A stretch of 64,000 nucleotides of DNA from Epiperipatus broadwayi (lineage: Eukaryota; Onychophora; Udeonychophora; Euonychophora; Peripatidae), in assembly GCA_028023455.1 (NCBI GenBank), contig JAQFVV010012495.1:3071711-3135710 (forward strand). The letters are read 5' to 3'. Numbering within the stretch: position 1 is the stretch's first letter; every line of letters begins with the position of its first letter. Below the pieces are notes generated by a model. The model was not told the origin of the DNA. It searched no databases and saw only the letters and a program-made list of their open reading frames with translations. The translations under genes were made by a program, and so were the position numbers. Below, one piece after another: positions 34,961-49,220 of the stretch.

Positions 34961-37880
34961 AACTCTTTTTTTAATTTAAAATATCTTTTCATAAGTATTT
35001 ATTACTTTCATGTTCATTTAAAAGTTCTTGTTGTATATTATCTTTTAAAATTAATTAGTCTTTTTATAAATCTTTTAAATTCTTACTCTTTTTATTACAT
35101 ATACATTTAAATACCACACACATAAATTATTTTAAATATTATAACCAAGTAACACAAAATTAAATCAATTGACAAATTTATCAATTTAAAAATTATTTCT
35201 TATTGATTACTTTTAGGTACTCCACTAAACATCAATCTCACTCAAGTATTATTTCAATGACTAAAGCTTTATTTAAACATTGTTTTAAAAATTATTATTT
35301 TTAAAAATTATTTACATTAAACAACTTGAAACTAAAATATATTAAACATATTTAATAAATCACAACTAGCAAACACCCTATAGAAATTTATTTAGACAGC
35401 TACTCTAAAAAATAGACTCCTACCCAGTATTTATTTCAATTTAGACCATTAATTCCAAATTCCATGCATCTATCAATAAACTAAATAATATATATATTTT
35501 AATGATTGTTAGCAAACATACTTAATAAACTGTTTTACAAATAATTGAAGGTATTTAGCTAAATATTTATTTAACTTATTTAGAGCAAGGTTAACTGAAA
35601 ACAAGCTTAGTTTTATTTAATAAAAAAAATTGTTAATTACTATTATTAATTGTATTTAACCCCTTATGTAGTTAAATATACAATTACAATATATTGTACC
35701 CTTTACAATTGGTACTGATAGCTGGGTAAGTTTGGAAAAGTAGTTATATTAAAAAAATAATTTTCATTATTTTAGGGATGAAACTCATTAGATAGGAGTC
35801 TATAAAGTTATATTAGGTAGTTTGAACTCATTGTAAGGTGAATTAAATATAAAATGATAGAATAAATTGTTTAAAAGATAATATTAATTTTTATTTATTA
35901 TATTTAAAAAATACTACAGAGATAGATAGCTTAATTATAGTAGCAAATATTTTATATTATAAGTTTAAAGTAATTATTTTGTTTAAAATATTATCTAATG
36001 ATAAGTTAATGTAATATTACTTTAAAATGTGCTGAAAGTATGACATGATTAGAAGCGATTCTATGAATATGTAAGCTTTTAAAAAGTAGGGAAAGAAAAC
36101 TTTAATTTTAGCTTGTTAACAAAAATTTGGTACATAATAAAGTGTAAAAAAATATAACATCTAGAGGTAATATTAGAAAAGTAATAATGAAAATTAATCT
36201 TTTATTTAATTTTAATATTTTATTTTTAAACAATTTTAAGTCATTAAAATATTAAAAATCATTTTAACAAGCACATTTAATTTCTAGATAAAAATATTTT
36301 AAATTTAAGGTATTAAATAATAGGATAATATTTAATAATTGGTGGCTCATAATTTTAAAACTTAATTTTAAAAGTGATATTGAGATAGATATGTAAATTA
36401 TCAGATTTTACAAGAAGTATTGGCCAATGAAATCATTGGATTAAGACCAGTATAAAAAGAGAGGTTGAAGCCAGTCTAGAATGTGATTTTAGTAGAACAA
36501 TGATTTACAGATTCAGATTAAGACAGATTTAGTTTGATATTTATAACTATATATTTTTATAATGTGATAGTAGCAATTTATTTTAAATTATTATTATTAT
36601 TTTACTTACAGGTGTTTTGAAAAATATAATTGGAATAACTATTTAAATAATAATTCACTAAGACACCAAATTTCCCAATCAGTCCATTCTTACTTGAATA
36701 TAGCTTAGACCTCAATAATTCTATTGACATGCTACTTAAATATTGGAATAATGAAGACAAAATGTCAAGAAATATACTGCAACAAGTCTGGAGATTTATG
36801 TAAGGACTTTGAAATCTTTATAAATAGTGAGTTAACATTTTTTGCAATAACTTTATCATATTATAATGAAGCTAATTTATTAAAGTCAATTAACATGGAT
36901 TGAATATTTATTAAAAATCTTTATTGTAGTGTTAAATTTGAAAGAAAAAAAAGAAAATTAAGAACTCTGCATTTAAGTTTAAAAACTGAATTTAAAATGT
37001 TGTTTGTTAATTATATAATTGATAGTAATAATTCACATTTAATTTGTCTTTAAAGTAATCAAAATGGACTTATATTTTAAGAACAGTATATTTAAAGACA
37101 TATTGAAGAAGATGACTTTTGAATGTCTTTTATGCTTTTAAAGGACTTGTCATTGATCAAATCAATAAATAAAGTATATACTTTTACATATTATTTGGAA
37201 TAAATGAACTCTGATATATCTTTTTAAAAAATTGAAATTATATCAGTTAATAAATGTTTGAATGATATAGCTGTCATTTTACCAGGAAAATGAAAATATT
37301 TAGTGAAAAGATATACATTTAAAAGGATAATAATGATAAATCTTTTACAAAAAGAAATATTTATTTTAATTCATAAACTACATGTGTGAGATAAATATAT
37401 TAAATAAATAATTTATATTATATAATGTCTGCGATTAATATTTTTGACTGATGGAAAATGCAAATATTACTTATATTACATTCGCGGCAATATATTCACT
37501 ATATAAAATGGCTGAAATGTACATAAAAAATATTTCACATAAAATGGATTTTGAATTATATATATTATGAAAATATTAAATGCCTGGATAGAAATTTTCA
37601 GAAAGGACTGAAATAAACATTTTATCTTTTCAGATCATTAATATTCTTTTTGGATTTTAATGGATTTTATATTTTATTACTTCTACAGTTTTTTAATGTC
37701 ATCAAGACAGGAGTATGATCATGACAACACTTTCCTGTTACTAGGCAACAGAATGATTCCTGGCAAACATTCAACCTATGAGCAGGAGGAGAAAAAATAT
37801 TTTCATAACTTTAAAACTTTATCATTTTTATATATTAAGTCTAATGTTAATATTTCGAATATTACATTTTTTAAATTTTA
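34961..37880. other. Extremely AT-rich sequence, no gene seen
   Basis: Composition exceeds 80 percent A+T in long runs. Open frames are chance. The frame at 37660-37881 has no motif. Confidence 0.4.
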
Positions 37881-38010
37881 AAACTAACCTTTTTTTCAAG
37901 CATTGGTTGTCAAGAGGTCAGTGACAGCTGCTTTGCAATCAGTTATCCCAGGTTAGCGGGTTCGCTTCCTGGCTGATGCTATGACACATGAGAAAAAAAA
38001 CTAACATTTT
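37881..38010 (+). mobile_element. tRNA-derived SINE, copy 2
   Basis: The tRNA-like body 37900-37979 runs GCATTGG to CTGATGC (acceptor-type stem), with an A box TTGTCAAGAGG and B box GGGTTCGCTTCC, the loop CTTTGCAA, then TATGACACATGAG and an A tail. Short direct repeats of AAACTAAC flank it (37881-37888 and about 37986-37993). Same family as 27.4 and 58.3 kb. Confidence 0.8.
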
Positions 38011-40143
38011 GTTATTATATTTTTAATTTAATCTTAAAATAGATTAATTTTATTAATATTAGAATGTTCAATAATAAAAATGGGATTCAGCAAGTAATTT
38101 TCGGATCAAGGTAAATTACAATGGTAACTGTTTTTTGAATGTATTGTCCAAGAAGCAGATTGCTGTAAATGATCTCAATAATGGTTGAGATCATTAATAA
38201 TTTCTTTTTATGATTTATATTATAATTTGCTTAATAATTTTTTTTTTTTTTTAAAATAATCTATTTTAATGAGTATTTTAAATTAGTAGTTCGTTTTGCT
38301 TGAATTTAATACTAAACAGTGGAATCAACCATTGATAGAATTATCACCATGCATATTTTTTATAAAAGAATTGATGAATGTGGAGAAATGTTTGAAAACA
38401 TCAAAAATATTTTAAATATTTATTTAATGTTAATGCTTGATTATGCATACATTATATAACATTGTTAAATCATTAATATGTTATTTTTAATGGATTTATC
38501 TGTTGAAATACAGAAAAAGACATAATATTGGTCTCTCAGTTATATCATAACAAATAAATAAATGTATAGTACTGACATATGTTTTTATCAAGATCATTTG
38601 TGCTTGAAAACTTTAACAAAAACATCTTAACATGAATTTAGATCTATGTTGTTTCTTTAATATTGCATTTTGGAAATTATTTTAGAATGCAATTTGTATA
38701 TTTTATGATGTTGAGTGAGTTATTCAGTGTGGAAGATATAGGATGGTGGTCAGGAGAGTAATAGTCATATTAAATCCTATGTGTTGGGGTTATGTTGAAA
38801 ACTGTTGTATGTGAATTACCCTTTCATACTTAAAGTTATTAAAATATACAAATAACATAAAGATGTATATCATTTTCCATGCATAGTTGCATTTCTTTAT
38901 TGTCAATAAGTACTATAATAAAGCCATGGCTTGAATCGGGGTGCCTAATGAATATGAACATATTATTATAATTTGCACTGTATCCATGATGATATTATCT
39001 TACACTACACTCTAATTGCTATTTATCACCACAGGAATCATCATAGCTGATCGTTTTATAAGTTGGTAAAGTAATGACTAAACCATTTGAAGTTGATTAT
39101 TTTGTGAGAGGGCAAGATGAAATATATAAAAAAAAATTTTGCAAATGATGTTGAGATATTTGATGATTATCATGGTATATAATACAAGAGAGGAATAATT
39201 GATACACATACAAATATTAGAGATCAATTAGCTTAAACATATGCATATTTAAATTGGAATGAAAGTGAGAATAGTGAAAATGATTTTGAATGATACAATG
39301 AATGTAAGAGTATAAAATCAAAAATAATACAAATGTTAAGCAATATAATTTATGGATAGTTCTTTAAATTTTATTATAAATAATTTAAATCCATTTAAAT
39401 TACAAAAATTTATAAAATTATCTCTTAAGTATTTTGCATAAGTAGTATTTTTTTATAGAGGGAGTTATTCATATTTTTTTATTTAAAATTGTTTGATATT
39501 CAAATATCAAGATGCTACTTTGCTAAACTGCAAAGAAAATCTATAATAATTTTTCTTTTAATGTTATTATTTGTTGGACTTTAAGAGGTGTATTTTAAAA
39601 TATAAACATATATTGATGCATTACATCATAAGAAGTATATTTTATAACAGTATAAGTGTAATATTAAGTTTTCTTAGAAATTGCGAAATTTATCGCAACT
39701 GTCCCCCAACACAAATTATAGAATATTATTTTGTTGAATGAGGATTACATATTGTCATTACTATTGTAAATTTCATTTTAATTGAAATGGCTAGAGTGAA
39801 GGCTATCTTATTTTATTTCTTGTATTTATTGGTACAATTTATATATATATATATATATATATAGTTAAATAAGATTAATTCTTATTTTACTTTTGTAAAT
39901 ATTTTTTATATTATGTTGTTATTATATTGTAATAGTATATGTTAATTTATAAATAAATTTGTTAATTGTTTTTGAACCATATTGTAATTGAATTGTGATT
40001 TATCTGTGTGTTCCTTATTTTATTTTTTATTCTACATGCATGAATCACAGAAATTAATAATTTGAAAGATTACTTATTTGGTACATGATCTTTAAACATT
40101 ACTTAGATATTATTTCTATCATATTTGATTAAATTACAAAGTA
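38011..40143. other. AT-rich sequence, no gene seen
   Basis: Contains a perfect 11-bp hairpin AATGATCTCAA/TTGAGATCATT with a 6-nt loop at 38168-38195 and a (TA)n at 39840-39863. No coding evidence. Confidence 0.45.
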
Positions 40144-40449
<306 letters not shown>

Positions 40450-41454
40450 CGTAGAAGATATGTTCATTGGTAATTATTTTTAAACTGATTCAACACTAAT
40501 GAGAGATATACATGATATTGCCTCAATATTCAAAGACATTATATTTTTAAGAATGCCACATTAAAGAAAGAGAAAATGTACAATGTTTACTTAATATTTA
40601 TATTATTTATGTTTTATTACTAAATTTTAATTATTAAATAGATTCAATGTTGAGAGTCATTAAGTTATTTTAGCTGTTTATTATAGTTATTATTTTGTAA
40701 GAGTAGTTAGATATCATGTAAAAACCCTCATCATATTTAACTATAGGGAGTTAATTAATTAATTTATTTTGTTATTAGTTTGTTAGAAATGAACCTGATA
40801 TTATTATTATTATTATTTGGAGAATTGTAAAATTTTCTATTGAAAGATGATAAGAAATTATTAGTTAAGGTTAAATGTCCAATTAATATTTTTATTAAAG
40901 GAATATTAAGTATTTTATTGTTATTTTTGTAATACATTTATAAATTGTATTTTAGGATTATTATATGTGTTTTTTAAAGAAATGAGAGTATTCCGTGGTA
41001 GTTTTGTTAAGTGAATTTCGTGGGGTAATATTCTTATGCCATTGGAAATATATCTTTAGGGATGTATTCTCAATGTTTAAGACAATGTATCTTGCAGAAC
41101 AACTCATGTTAAGAGTTTCATAATTATATTTGTTATTTTGATAGAATTATATTTTATTTATAATATTGAGCACGTTTATAAGTTAAATTTATTATTGAAA
41201 TAAATAGATTGAGCATAATAGTTGGAACCCTAACTATTATGTTGAATGTAAGGGTTATGATATTTTATTCTAGTAAGTTTTATTATATTTAGTTATTGAA
41301 AAATATTGTTTATTTAGATATTGTATTTTAGTAATGTATCTTGAGCTAGTCTTAACGTTAATTATCTTGATAGTTATTGTTTATGTAACATAACTGTAGT
41401 TTAATATTGTTATATCTCAGCCGGATTCTGTTGTTCAGATTTCCTTAAAGGAAA
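40450..41454. other. AT-rich sequence, no gene seen
   Basis: Short (ATT)n at 40798-40817. Nothing else recognised. Confidence 0.4.
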
Positions 41455-41610
41455 AGTACAATATGACTACAAGGATAGTCGAAAGGCTACTAAGTGGATA
41501 AAATTTTAAAAATATATCTGACCACTGTATTTATAAAGATTCAATTATATAATTACGTATATTGCTTTGAAGAAGTACAGACATCGAATTATATATAACA
41601 AGAAAGTGTA
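41455..41610 (+). repeat. Family E repeat, partial copy
   Basis: GACTACAAGGATAGTCGAAA, GGCTACTAAGTGG, CCACTGTATTTA and GAAGTACAGACATCGAATTA match family E in order. This copy preserves the stem GACTA/TAGTC directly before GAAA. Confidence 0.7.
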
Positions 41611-42494
41611 GCTTGGAATCTTTATAAATTGAAGAATGGTTGCAGCGAATTGGAGGAAAATGGAGGACGAGATAGAGAGCATTTATAAATTTGTAAAATA
41701 TGGTTGATTATAAATATTCTCCAGGCTATCGGAATTATTAAAAAATTCTAAAGTTGTAATTTATTTCACTGATGAATCGTTGTTTCACATGATGTTATAG
41801 GATACATAGATATATTTCCCATTTTAGAAAAAAAAACTGTAAAAAGAAATGGGTATATAAAATTTTCCTATTCTTAGATTGTATTGTACATTGCTACCGA
41901 TATGTTTTATGTATAGAATCCTTGCTGTAGTTACAAATAGAAAATGCACAAAACTAATTGAAAATGTATAAATAAGATATACAACGGCGACTGATATCTT
42001 CAGGTCACTAATAAATATTTTCTTAACCGCAGTCATTTTTCTTTTATATACATTAATGTATTTGTATTTAAATTGTGGTGTTTTGGTTGGTGTTATAAAA
42101 TAAATAATTATTATTCTAGCTTCAACCATAAACTTTGATTGATTTACAGAAAGTTTGTTAAAAAGTTCTGAATAGTTTTCATGCAATGTCAGTCAAATGC
42201 CTTTGTAATGCCTAGGCAGAGATAGAATGGTGGGCATCCATCTTTTATTTAATTGTAGTGTAGCTATGACTTTGGTTTCTAGAATACTTATCGGTATACG
42301 TATAGGCATGCGGCGATGTGTGTATTTTAATTATATATACATTATTGTTTGGGAAAGAAGTCTAATGCGCACACCATACCAATAATTTAGAAGTCAGATT
42401 GTCAAAGTCTATATAACTAATAAAAGACATCTGTTTTAAATATTATATTATAGGTAAAAAATTCTCCATCGCTTCTTTTCATAAGAACTGTAAT
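41611..42494. other. No gene recognised
   Basis: The 120-codon minus-strand frame at 41824-42186 resembles no family I know and is Ile/Tyr/Phe-rich as expected by chance. Confidence 0.4.
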
Positions 42495-42706
42495 GTATAG
42501 AGATGATAGTCTGGACCAACGGATGATTGCTGGTTTGGCATGATATACGATACTGGTGATTATTTATTTTTTCGACATATATGTGTTCAAGTGTATCAGT
42601 GTTATGGGATAGAGTGGAGAGTTGTGGGTCATTTGAATGATCTGTGCTCATATACCCTATGTATTACATATATTGATACAGGTATATAATAAGCCTGTAT
42701 TTCAGT
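42495..42706 (+). repeat. Family B repeat, partial unit
   Basis: Starts at GAGATGATAGTCTGGACC, includes a decayed ribozyme (42500-42565; CGGATGA for CUGAUGA, GATATAC for GAAATAC) and continues through GTGTATCAGTGTTATGGG to AATAAGCCTGTATTTCAGTT. It ends at the same point as the copy at 60721-60931, suggesting a real element end. Confidence 0.75.
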
Positions 42707-43132
42707 TATAAGGACTGTAAAAAAGTCATTATACCTCAGGTTAATTAATTGTCTGTCAATGAAAACTTATGGCATTTCTTTCTTATTTTATTTCTATACA
42801 ATACTATCTAATTACTTCCCGAACAATAAATAAATAGATTCTACCTGAAAAAAAAACACAACTAAGCATTAATAATATTTGAATCTCTCTAGAGTCTTTC
42901 CTAATATGGAAAGTCCGACTAGTATCTCCTTGAGGAATACTGGATGACATCAATAGGTATAAAAAAGAATTTAAAAAGACAGAGTTCTTCTTGAGGAAAG
43001 CTTTGCATTCTAAATTGTTCGGGATCTCAAACAGATAGCGAGTAAGGAATATATTTGTAATTGAAGTTCGCGTCAAACAATTTTTAAAAATATAATTTGG
43101 GTTACAATAAAGATAATTAAAATAATTAACGG
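42707..43132. other. AT-rich sequence, no gene seen
   Basis: The 150-codon minus-strand frame extending from the family B repeat (43256) to 42804 has no recognisable domain, and its 3' end lies in plain AT-rich DNA. Confidence 0.4.
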
Positions 43133-43590
43133 AGATTTGAACCCAGACTTTTAAACTCTCTACAGTCATCCACTTTATCAAATATAAGAGACACACATGA
43201 CACATCCATGTGAAAAAAATAATCTCCAATATACGGATTTTATGCTGAACCAGCATTTATCAGTTGGCCTGGATCATCATCTCCCACACACATATATATA
43301 GTCAGTGCTCGGTCTATATTAAAATAGAAAATCTGCATACTTTAATGGGAAGGTCTCAATTCTCTCCACTCTCTAGCCATCTATATCACTGAAAATCTGA
43401 TGATGGAATGGTCAAAGCCCTTGATAATGCCAATATTATAGTCATACCCATGTTGGCTTTAAGTCAATCTGATCCCCTCATATGTAGGACCTTAATATGT
43501 CTATTTTTATATGTATGTGGTCATGGGTTGGGTTATAGTGAATAGATTGGATAACTGTAGGGAGTTTGAAAGTCTGGGTTCAATAGGTTA
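43133..43590. repeat. Family B foldback-ended unit
   Basis: GAGATTTGAACCCAGACTTT at the left end and GAAAGTCTGGGTTCAA at the right end (about 43570-43585) are inverted copies. Between them the unit order matches 23584-24100, including ACTTTAATGGGAAGG and AATCTGATGATGG. The ribozyme core is at 43221-43292, minus strand. Confidence 0.75.
43221..43292 (-). ncRNA. Hammerhead-like core, family B
   Basis: Minus strand: GGCCAA, CUGAUAA (one change), perfect stem II AUGCU/AGCAU with a GGUUC loop, AAAAU (G12 lost), CCGUAUA and UUGGAGAUUA, which pairs with the upstream UCCAGGCCAA region. Two core changes suggest loss of activity. Confidence 0.6.
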
Positions 43591-44390
43591 AGTACACCTA
43601 TATATTATATTTGTATTTCAATATTTAAAATAATAAATTATTTTTTATTTTCAATATTATATATCTAAGAGTTAATTATTTATTTAAAAAAAAAACAAAA
43701 AAGTTGAAAGTTAAATAAGGAAGTATGAGTTAAATAATATTTAAGGTAAATCCTTTTCCCCTAGCCATAAACATTTGCAATTTATTTCCAAGTTTTATAT
43801 ATGTATATTTTTAACAGAAAAGATGTACTTCAAAGATTGACATTTTTTATATTTATTGTAAATGTTTATCAAATGAGTATTTTTTTAAAGCATAGCATTT
43901 TTGACATGTTTTAATTTTACTTGAAACATTTAATGGCAACTTAAATAAAAAAAATCTTCAATTTCAAAGATATGATGATTAAGAAATACTTCTGAGGAAT
44001 TGTTAAACTCTTTATGTATCAAGTTTTATAACTTTTTTTCCCGGTTTAATACCCGTAAAGATTATCATAATTATGTATATATTATTTCATCAAATAAATA
44101 ATAAACTCCTATCTGAAAGTTTAAAACTCGTTAGAGAAGAGTATTAATTCGACTTTTTAAAAAACAAAATATGGAAGATATTGAAAATGAAAATGAAATA
44201 ATATTTCGAACGAATCAACTAAATTTGCAAGAATGGAAAGCAGGTAATATTACTTAATTTTTATTTGAAAATTATTTGTGTTTTGAAGCGTATATACATA
44301 TAAATATGTATATAGGAATTTGTTGGGCTAATTAAGAGTATATATTTTTTCATATTTAACTTCTATGTTTTATTCATTTCTGTCAAACCC
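43591..44390. other. AT-rich sequence, no gene seen
   Basis: Nothing recognised. Confidence 0.4.
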
Positions 44391-44399
44391 TTCGTGACA

Positions 44400-45010
44400 C
44401 ATGGTTAGCATATCCGTTCTAGGTCCACGATTTAAATCGAAATCAGGTGAAATTTGGAAAATATTTGTGGTATGATTAGAATATTTGTGTCCATATCCAC
44501 AAAAAGATATTCACACCTAAGTCAGTTAAAACTTAAAAATCTTCAAAGTGCATGGGTTATCCCGTCTGGGACCATACCCATGAGAAGAGGTTCAAATTCA
44601 GATCAGATAAAGCTTGCAAGTCTTTATAATGTACTGTTTAACAAGGCTGTGTCTATGGCCACAAAAAAGATTTAAATCTAGATCAGAAATAACTTCAAAA
44701 TTTTTGCCTGCTCCAAAATTTTTTTTTTTTTTCTGGATGAAAACTTCCTAAATCAGTAGATACTTAGTCTGCTAAATCACACCTCTTTCTTTATTATGGG
44801 AGGGGGGTGGTGGTTTGGATTATTTAAAAAACTTCACTATTTTTAACATTCTCAAAAAAAGATCCATGGCATAGTGATTAGTGGTCCATTAGACATGTAA
44901 ATGACCTGTATTCAAATTCAGTCAAAATGAATTTAGGAAAACTAATAAGTCATCAATAGGATTAAGCATTTGCTTTTTGTGTCACTGTCAGCCATCTAAT
45001 ACCTAATTTA
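44400..45010 (+). repeat. Possible tRNA-derived SINE fragments
   Basis: Two B-box-like motifs occur: GGTTCAAATTC near 44590 and TATTCAAATTC near 44912. The second is preceded by an A-box-like TGGCATAGTGATTAG at 44870-44885 at the right spacing. Repeated words such as CAGATCAGATAAA hint at several diverged copies. No clear tail or target duplication. Confidence 0.35.
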
Positions 45011-45710
45011 TCTATCCACCCAAAATTGATTAATAATCGTTATATACCATTTGTTTCTAGAGGATCAAAATTGCAAATTTATCTTTATTGATCAGATGAG
45101 TGTTATTATACACCATATATACACCATATAATTGTAATATAATGCAGCTTTCACTACTGCTTTAAAAATGTCATAGGTCTATATGTTCTAGCTCTATGAT
45201 TTATCTTTGCATTCCATACTAACAGAGGTTAATAAATAGTTTATTTATATAGAACTGACTACATATGTAATAAAGAGAAGGGAACTCAAACCAAGTAAAG
45301 AGTGCATGACCTAAAGTTTTATTTCTCTTTACTTTATAACAGAAGTTAAGTTTTAAAAAAATATTTCTATACCATAATATTAAGATTAGATTTAACCTTG
45401 AAATAAGATTGACCTGATTTTGAAGCTACTGTTTTAAATAAAGCTTTTATTGACTTTTTTTTCTTAAAATTTACCTTGAATTAATAATAATAAAAAACTA
45501 AATGAGTTATACACTCTTGATAATTTATTGCTATATTATTTATTAAAAGTTTTAGGGTTTTTCCAAAAGGGTAAGAAGATAGACTTATGGCTTTTTTAGA
45601 GAACCAAAAATATAGGTAAAATTAATGAACCAAATTAAATCATGATCTCTTAAATTGCACTCTAAAATCTCTTAAGATTTCAAACCAGTAAAAAAGAAAT
45701 ACTGATTTCC
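45011..45710. other. AT-rich sequence, no gene seen
   Basis: Nothing recognised. Confidence 0.4.
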
Positions 45711-47113
45711 CTATATATATATTGTAACCGTTCGATTGTTGTCCCAACTACATAACATCACCAAAACATAAGTGCACTAAGAATTGTAACCTCGATCACC
45801 GATCAATTCCCGCTGCACATTGTCAGCTATTAAGAGCTGTATCCAAAAGCATATCATGCCATCTATATTATGCACCAAAGACCACAACCAACATCTGGAG
45901 CAACTTACCACAGACCAAACTAATGATATAACATAAACTTTTTATGATTTAATTTGATCGCAGCCAGGGTGTACCGCGAAGACCTATCATAGTAGTATGA
46001 TAAAATACATTAAACAAATTATAAGTATGTAATGTTATTATCTTTCAAACCTTAATTTGCGATTTTCATTGTATGAGACCCGATGGCCGACCATGTACAA
46101 GATGGCATAATTTGTGGAATTACATAAGATTATGAAATTTTAAACCATCTATATGATTTCTAATACAATGCTAGTCCAGGTAAAGCTTTGCAATAAATAA
46201 ACATAAATACTTGGGTTCTTTTTTTTTATAGTTTACTATATCACTGAGACTCTTATTATACTGACAAATGACAATTTAAAAACGTTAAGTAAATATATTC
46301 AATCATGTCATTATCTGGTAAATATGTTTACAGGTTTAATAATCAATTTATATTGTATACTAGAATCAACTACGCAAAGCTAAAATGATGGAAAAGGTAA
46401 ATGGGATTTTATTGTACCTTACACATCATAAACTACCAAAGACGAAAAGTATCCAAATGTTTTCTCAAAATATCACTAAACTCTTATATCATGTTGACGA
46501 TAGTATGTACTTCAATGTATGCTCTATCCAAGGTTTATGATTTCTGATTTTACGAATGACAAATAGCAACGGCACAGTAAGTTTAATTATAAATCAACGT
46601 TTATTTACAAATTTATGAATAATAAGTAATTAATTCTAATGTTATAATTAAAGACATAAATAAACAAATAAAATAAATAAATTATAATTCCATCGACTTT
46701 CTTCAATAACATATCATAGGTACGGTTTTTAAAAATCTAATCATACCTTATATTTCAATTTGATATAATGAATGTATTGAGGAAATTATACTAAATTCAA
46801 CATCAACTCATGAAACATCTAATGTCATTTCCAGATTCAATAAATCTGTACCGTAAACTTATAATAATATAATAAATAATATTATATCTGTAGGATTTAG
46901 TTATAATGCAATCATTAAATAAAGTGAAAATTTAAACTTACATTCAGGTAAATAATAATCAACCAACAGTTAATTATTATGAGGTAACTTGAATAGAATG
47001 TCCTGCTACAATTTAATAATCTAACTTATAAGTTATACTTACAAATGAAAGAAGATGATTTAGCAGAATAACTAAAATACTTTGCCCAACTTATATCTAT
47101 GAAGTAAAACCAT
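45711..47113. other. Unassigned block opening with a TA-TTGTAAC junction
   Basis: (TA)n is followed by TTGTAACCGTTCGATTG at 45720, and ATTGTAACCTCGATCACC recurs 62 nt later. The same two-step pattern is seen at 59589 and 59653. 46060-46115 holds GACCCGATGGCCGACCATG, which resembles 59662-59690. It may be a terminal repeat of an unknown element; no coding frame supports this. Confidence 0.35.
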
Positions 47114-47302
47114 ATTCCTGTGGATGCATTCATCTACACATAGGAATTAAATAACACTAAACGCTTTGTGGATTTATACACCATCATAAAGTAATAAGTA
47201 TAATTACACAATTCCGCGGATTAACCACCAGCGCAGGAATGAGTGTAAAATACAAAAAAATGGCAATTAAGTAATCTGTGGATTAACCACCAGCACAGAT
47301 TA
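47114..47302. repeat. Serial array of four hairpins with a conserved loop
   Basis: Hairpins lie at 47114-47147 (ATTCCTGTG/CATAGGAAT), 47164-47191 (CTTTGTG/CATAAAG), 47211-47240 (ATTCCGCG/CGCAGGAAT, one bulge) and 47272-47302 (TAATCTGTG/CACAGATTA, nine perfect pairs). The last two share the identical loop GATTAACCACCAG, and the second has the related GATTTATACACCAT. Stem sequences differ between units yet stay complementary. Confidence 0.75.
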
Positions 47303-49181
47303 ATGCCTTTTAACATTATAAAACAACATTACTATTTACTTCACATTAAAGTGCAAAATCCTCCTCCTCAGTTATTCTGACCATTCAGAAAACACTAACA
47401 TTTTAGCAAATGTGGGTTCTTGCATAATAAAATGTTACGATAATCAGGACAACTAATGTACTAACTTATCTTGCTTAAAATAAAACATATGTAATATAAT
47501 ATAAGTAATATTGGTATAGGAATAGAAATCTGGAAAGACTCACAAAATACCTCATAAAGATTGATACATCTCATGAATTCATTTAGTACTTTTCAAGCTT
47601 TTTCGCAAGCGCTATTCTCTTGAATAAATATTTTATTCAACCCCTATTAATTTAAACTTAATAAAATATAACTTATGAACTTCACATGCAAGTTCCTATA
47701 ACGATAAAATTAAAGTAATGCATTATTCATCAAATACATAAAATCTAACGGGGGTGTGTGTGTGATATAAATTAAATGTATAGCATTTATAGTTCAATAC
47801 ATGAATTCTAGCAGGTGTGTGTATCACAAATTAGATTGTATAGCATTTTATAACTACAAATATGATCCGTGAAATCCATGTACGATATAGTTGAATTCCA
47901 TACATGTAATTTTATCCATTTGTATTAGTTATTATAAGCAATATTAGATTAACGATTTTACATGGCTCCATAAACATGAAACAATTTCAAAACATGACAT
48001 GCAGAATTTAAATGAAAATGTTTTTCATAAGTTATTAATTTCTACATTTCTCTATTAAAACCGTTCCAAGTTTATCACATCCATGCTAATATTTATTTAT
48101 CCATGCTTAAATCTAGGAATACTAATTATAGCAATTAATTTAATCATTTCAAACTGACGATAAAATTATAAAATAGCTTTGATTAATTATTTGAAGACTG
48201 TTTTTATTATCCAAATGGTAAACAAATTAACTAGCAAATATATTACTGGCATTGCAAAGTTAAATATCAATCAATTCTATATTTTTTATTAAAATTATAA
48301 ACGGAAATATTAAACTATGTTAATAACTTTAACATTTTACTTTAATTTAAACTTCTTCTTTTTTAAAAAGCAAATTTTCATATTTATAAAACTTCTGTAA
48401 TTAAAATACTTATTTAATTTTTCCAAATTGTAGAATAATAAATATTTTAAAACATACCAAACTCTTGCAATTAATTCTTTTAAACTGACATATTTCAAAT
48501 GTAATATTGGAAAATTATTACTAGCGATTTGATCCACCTGGCTAGCCGACTTGAACAGACTTTTAAATTTAGCAATTCATCTTATTATTAAATACCACTA
48601 TGTTATTTTTACGTTTATAGAAAACTTTGTGGTAATCCGTTTACTTGTTAACTATTTTAAAATAAGCTTATCATATTTACACCATTTGCCTTTTACCATT
48701 TTCTTTTCTTTCTCCCTCCAAAAGCAACACTATCAGATGATCTTCTTTTAAATTCACGCTCCTTTCTTTTTTTACATTGAAACGCATACGTAATTACTGT
48801 ATTTATTTTTAATAATTAAATTTAGTTGAACAAATGGTTTTTTTAATTCAATGGAAATAATTTTTAAGACCATTTTAAACAAATAAAAATTATTATTATT
48901 TTTAATAATATTTTACCAAATTTAATGTGTTGTCAAAATTTTTAAAAAGTTAAACATTTTGATATGAATTAGTATATGGAAAGAAGCAATTTAAATTTAT
49001 TAAAATAATATAGACAACAAGTAAGGCAAAATATTACCCATTCTCTCTAATAAATTATTTTGAATATAAGAGAGTAATCTGTTCAAAGTGCAAATCAAGC
49101 CAATCAAATCACCAAAAAAAGAAAGAGAAATTTTTATACCAGTTACATCAATTATTATATTTTATACTAAAATATATGGTT

Positions 49182-49220
<39 letters not shown>

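Noticed and set aside
42804-43256. 150-codon minus-strand open frame
   Set aside because: Its first part is family B repeat and the rest has no domain or plausible composition.
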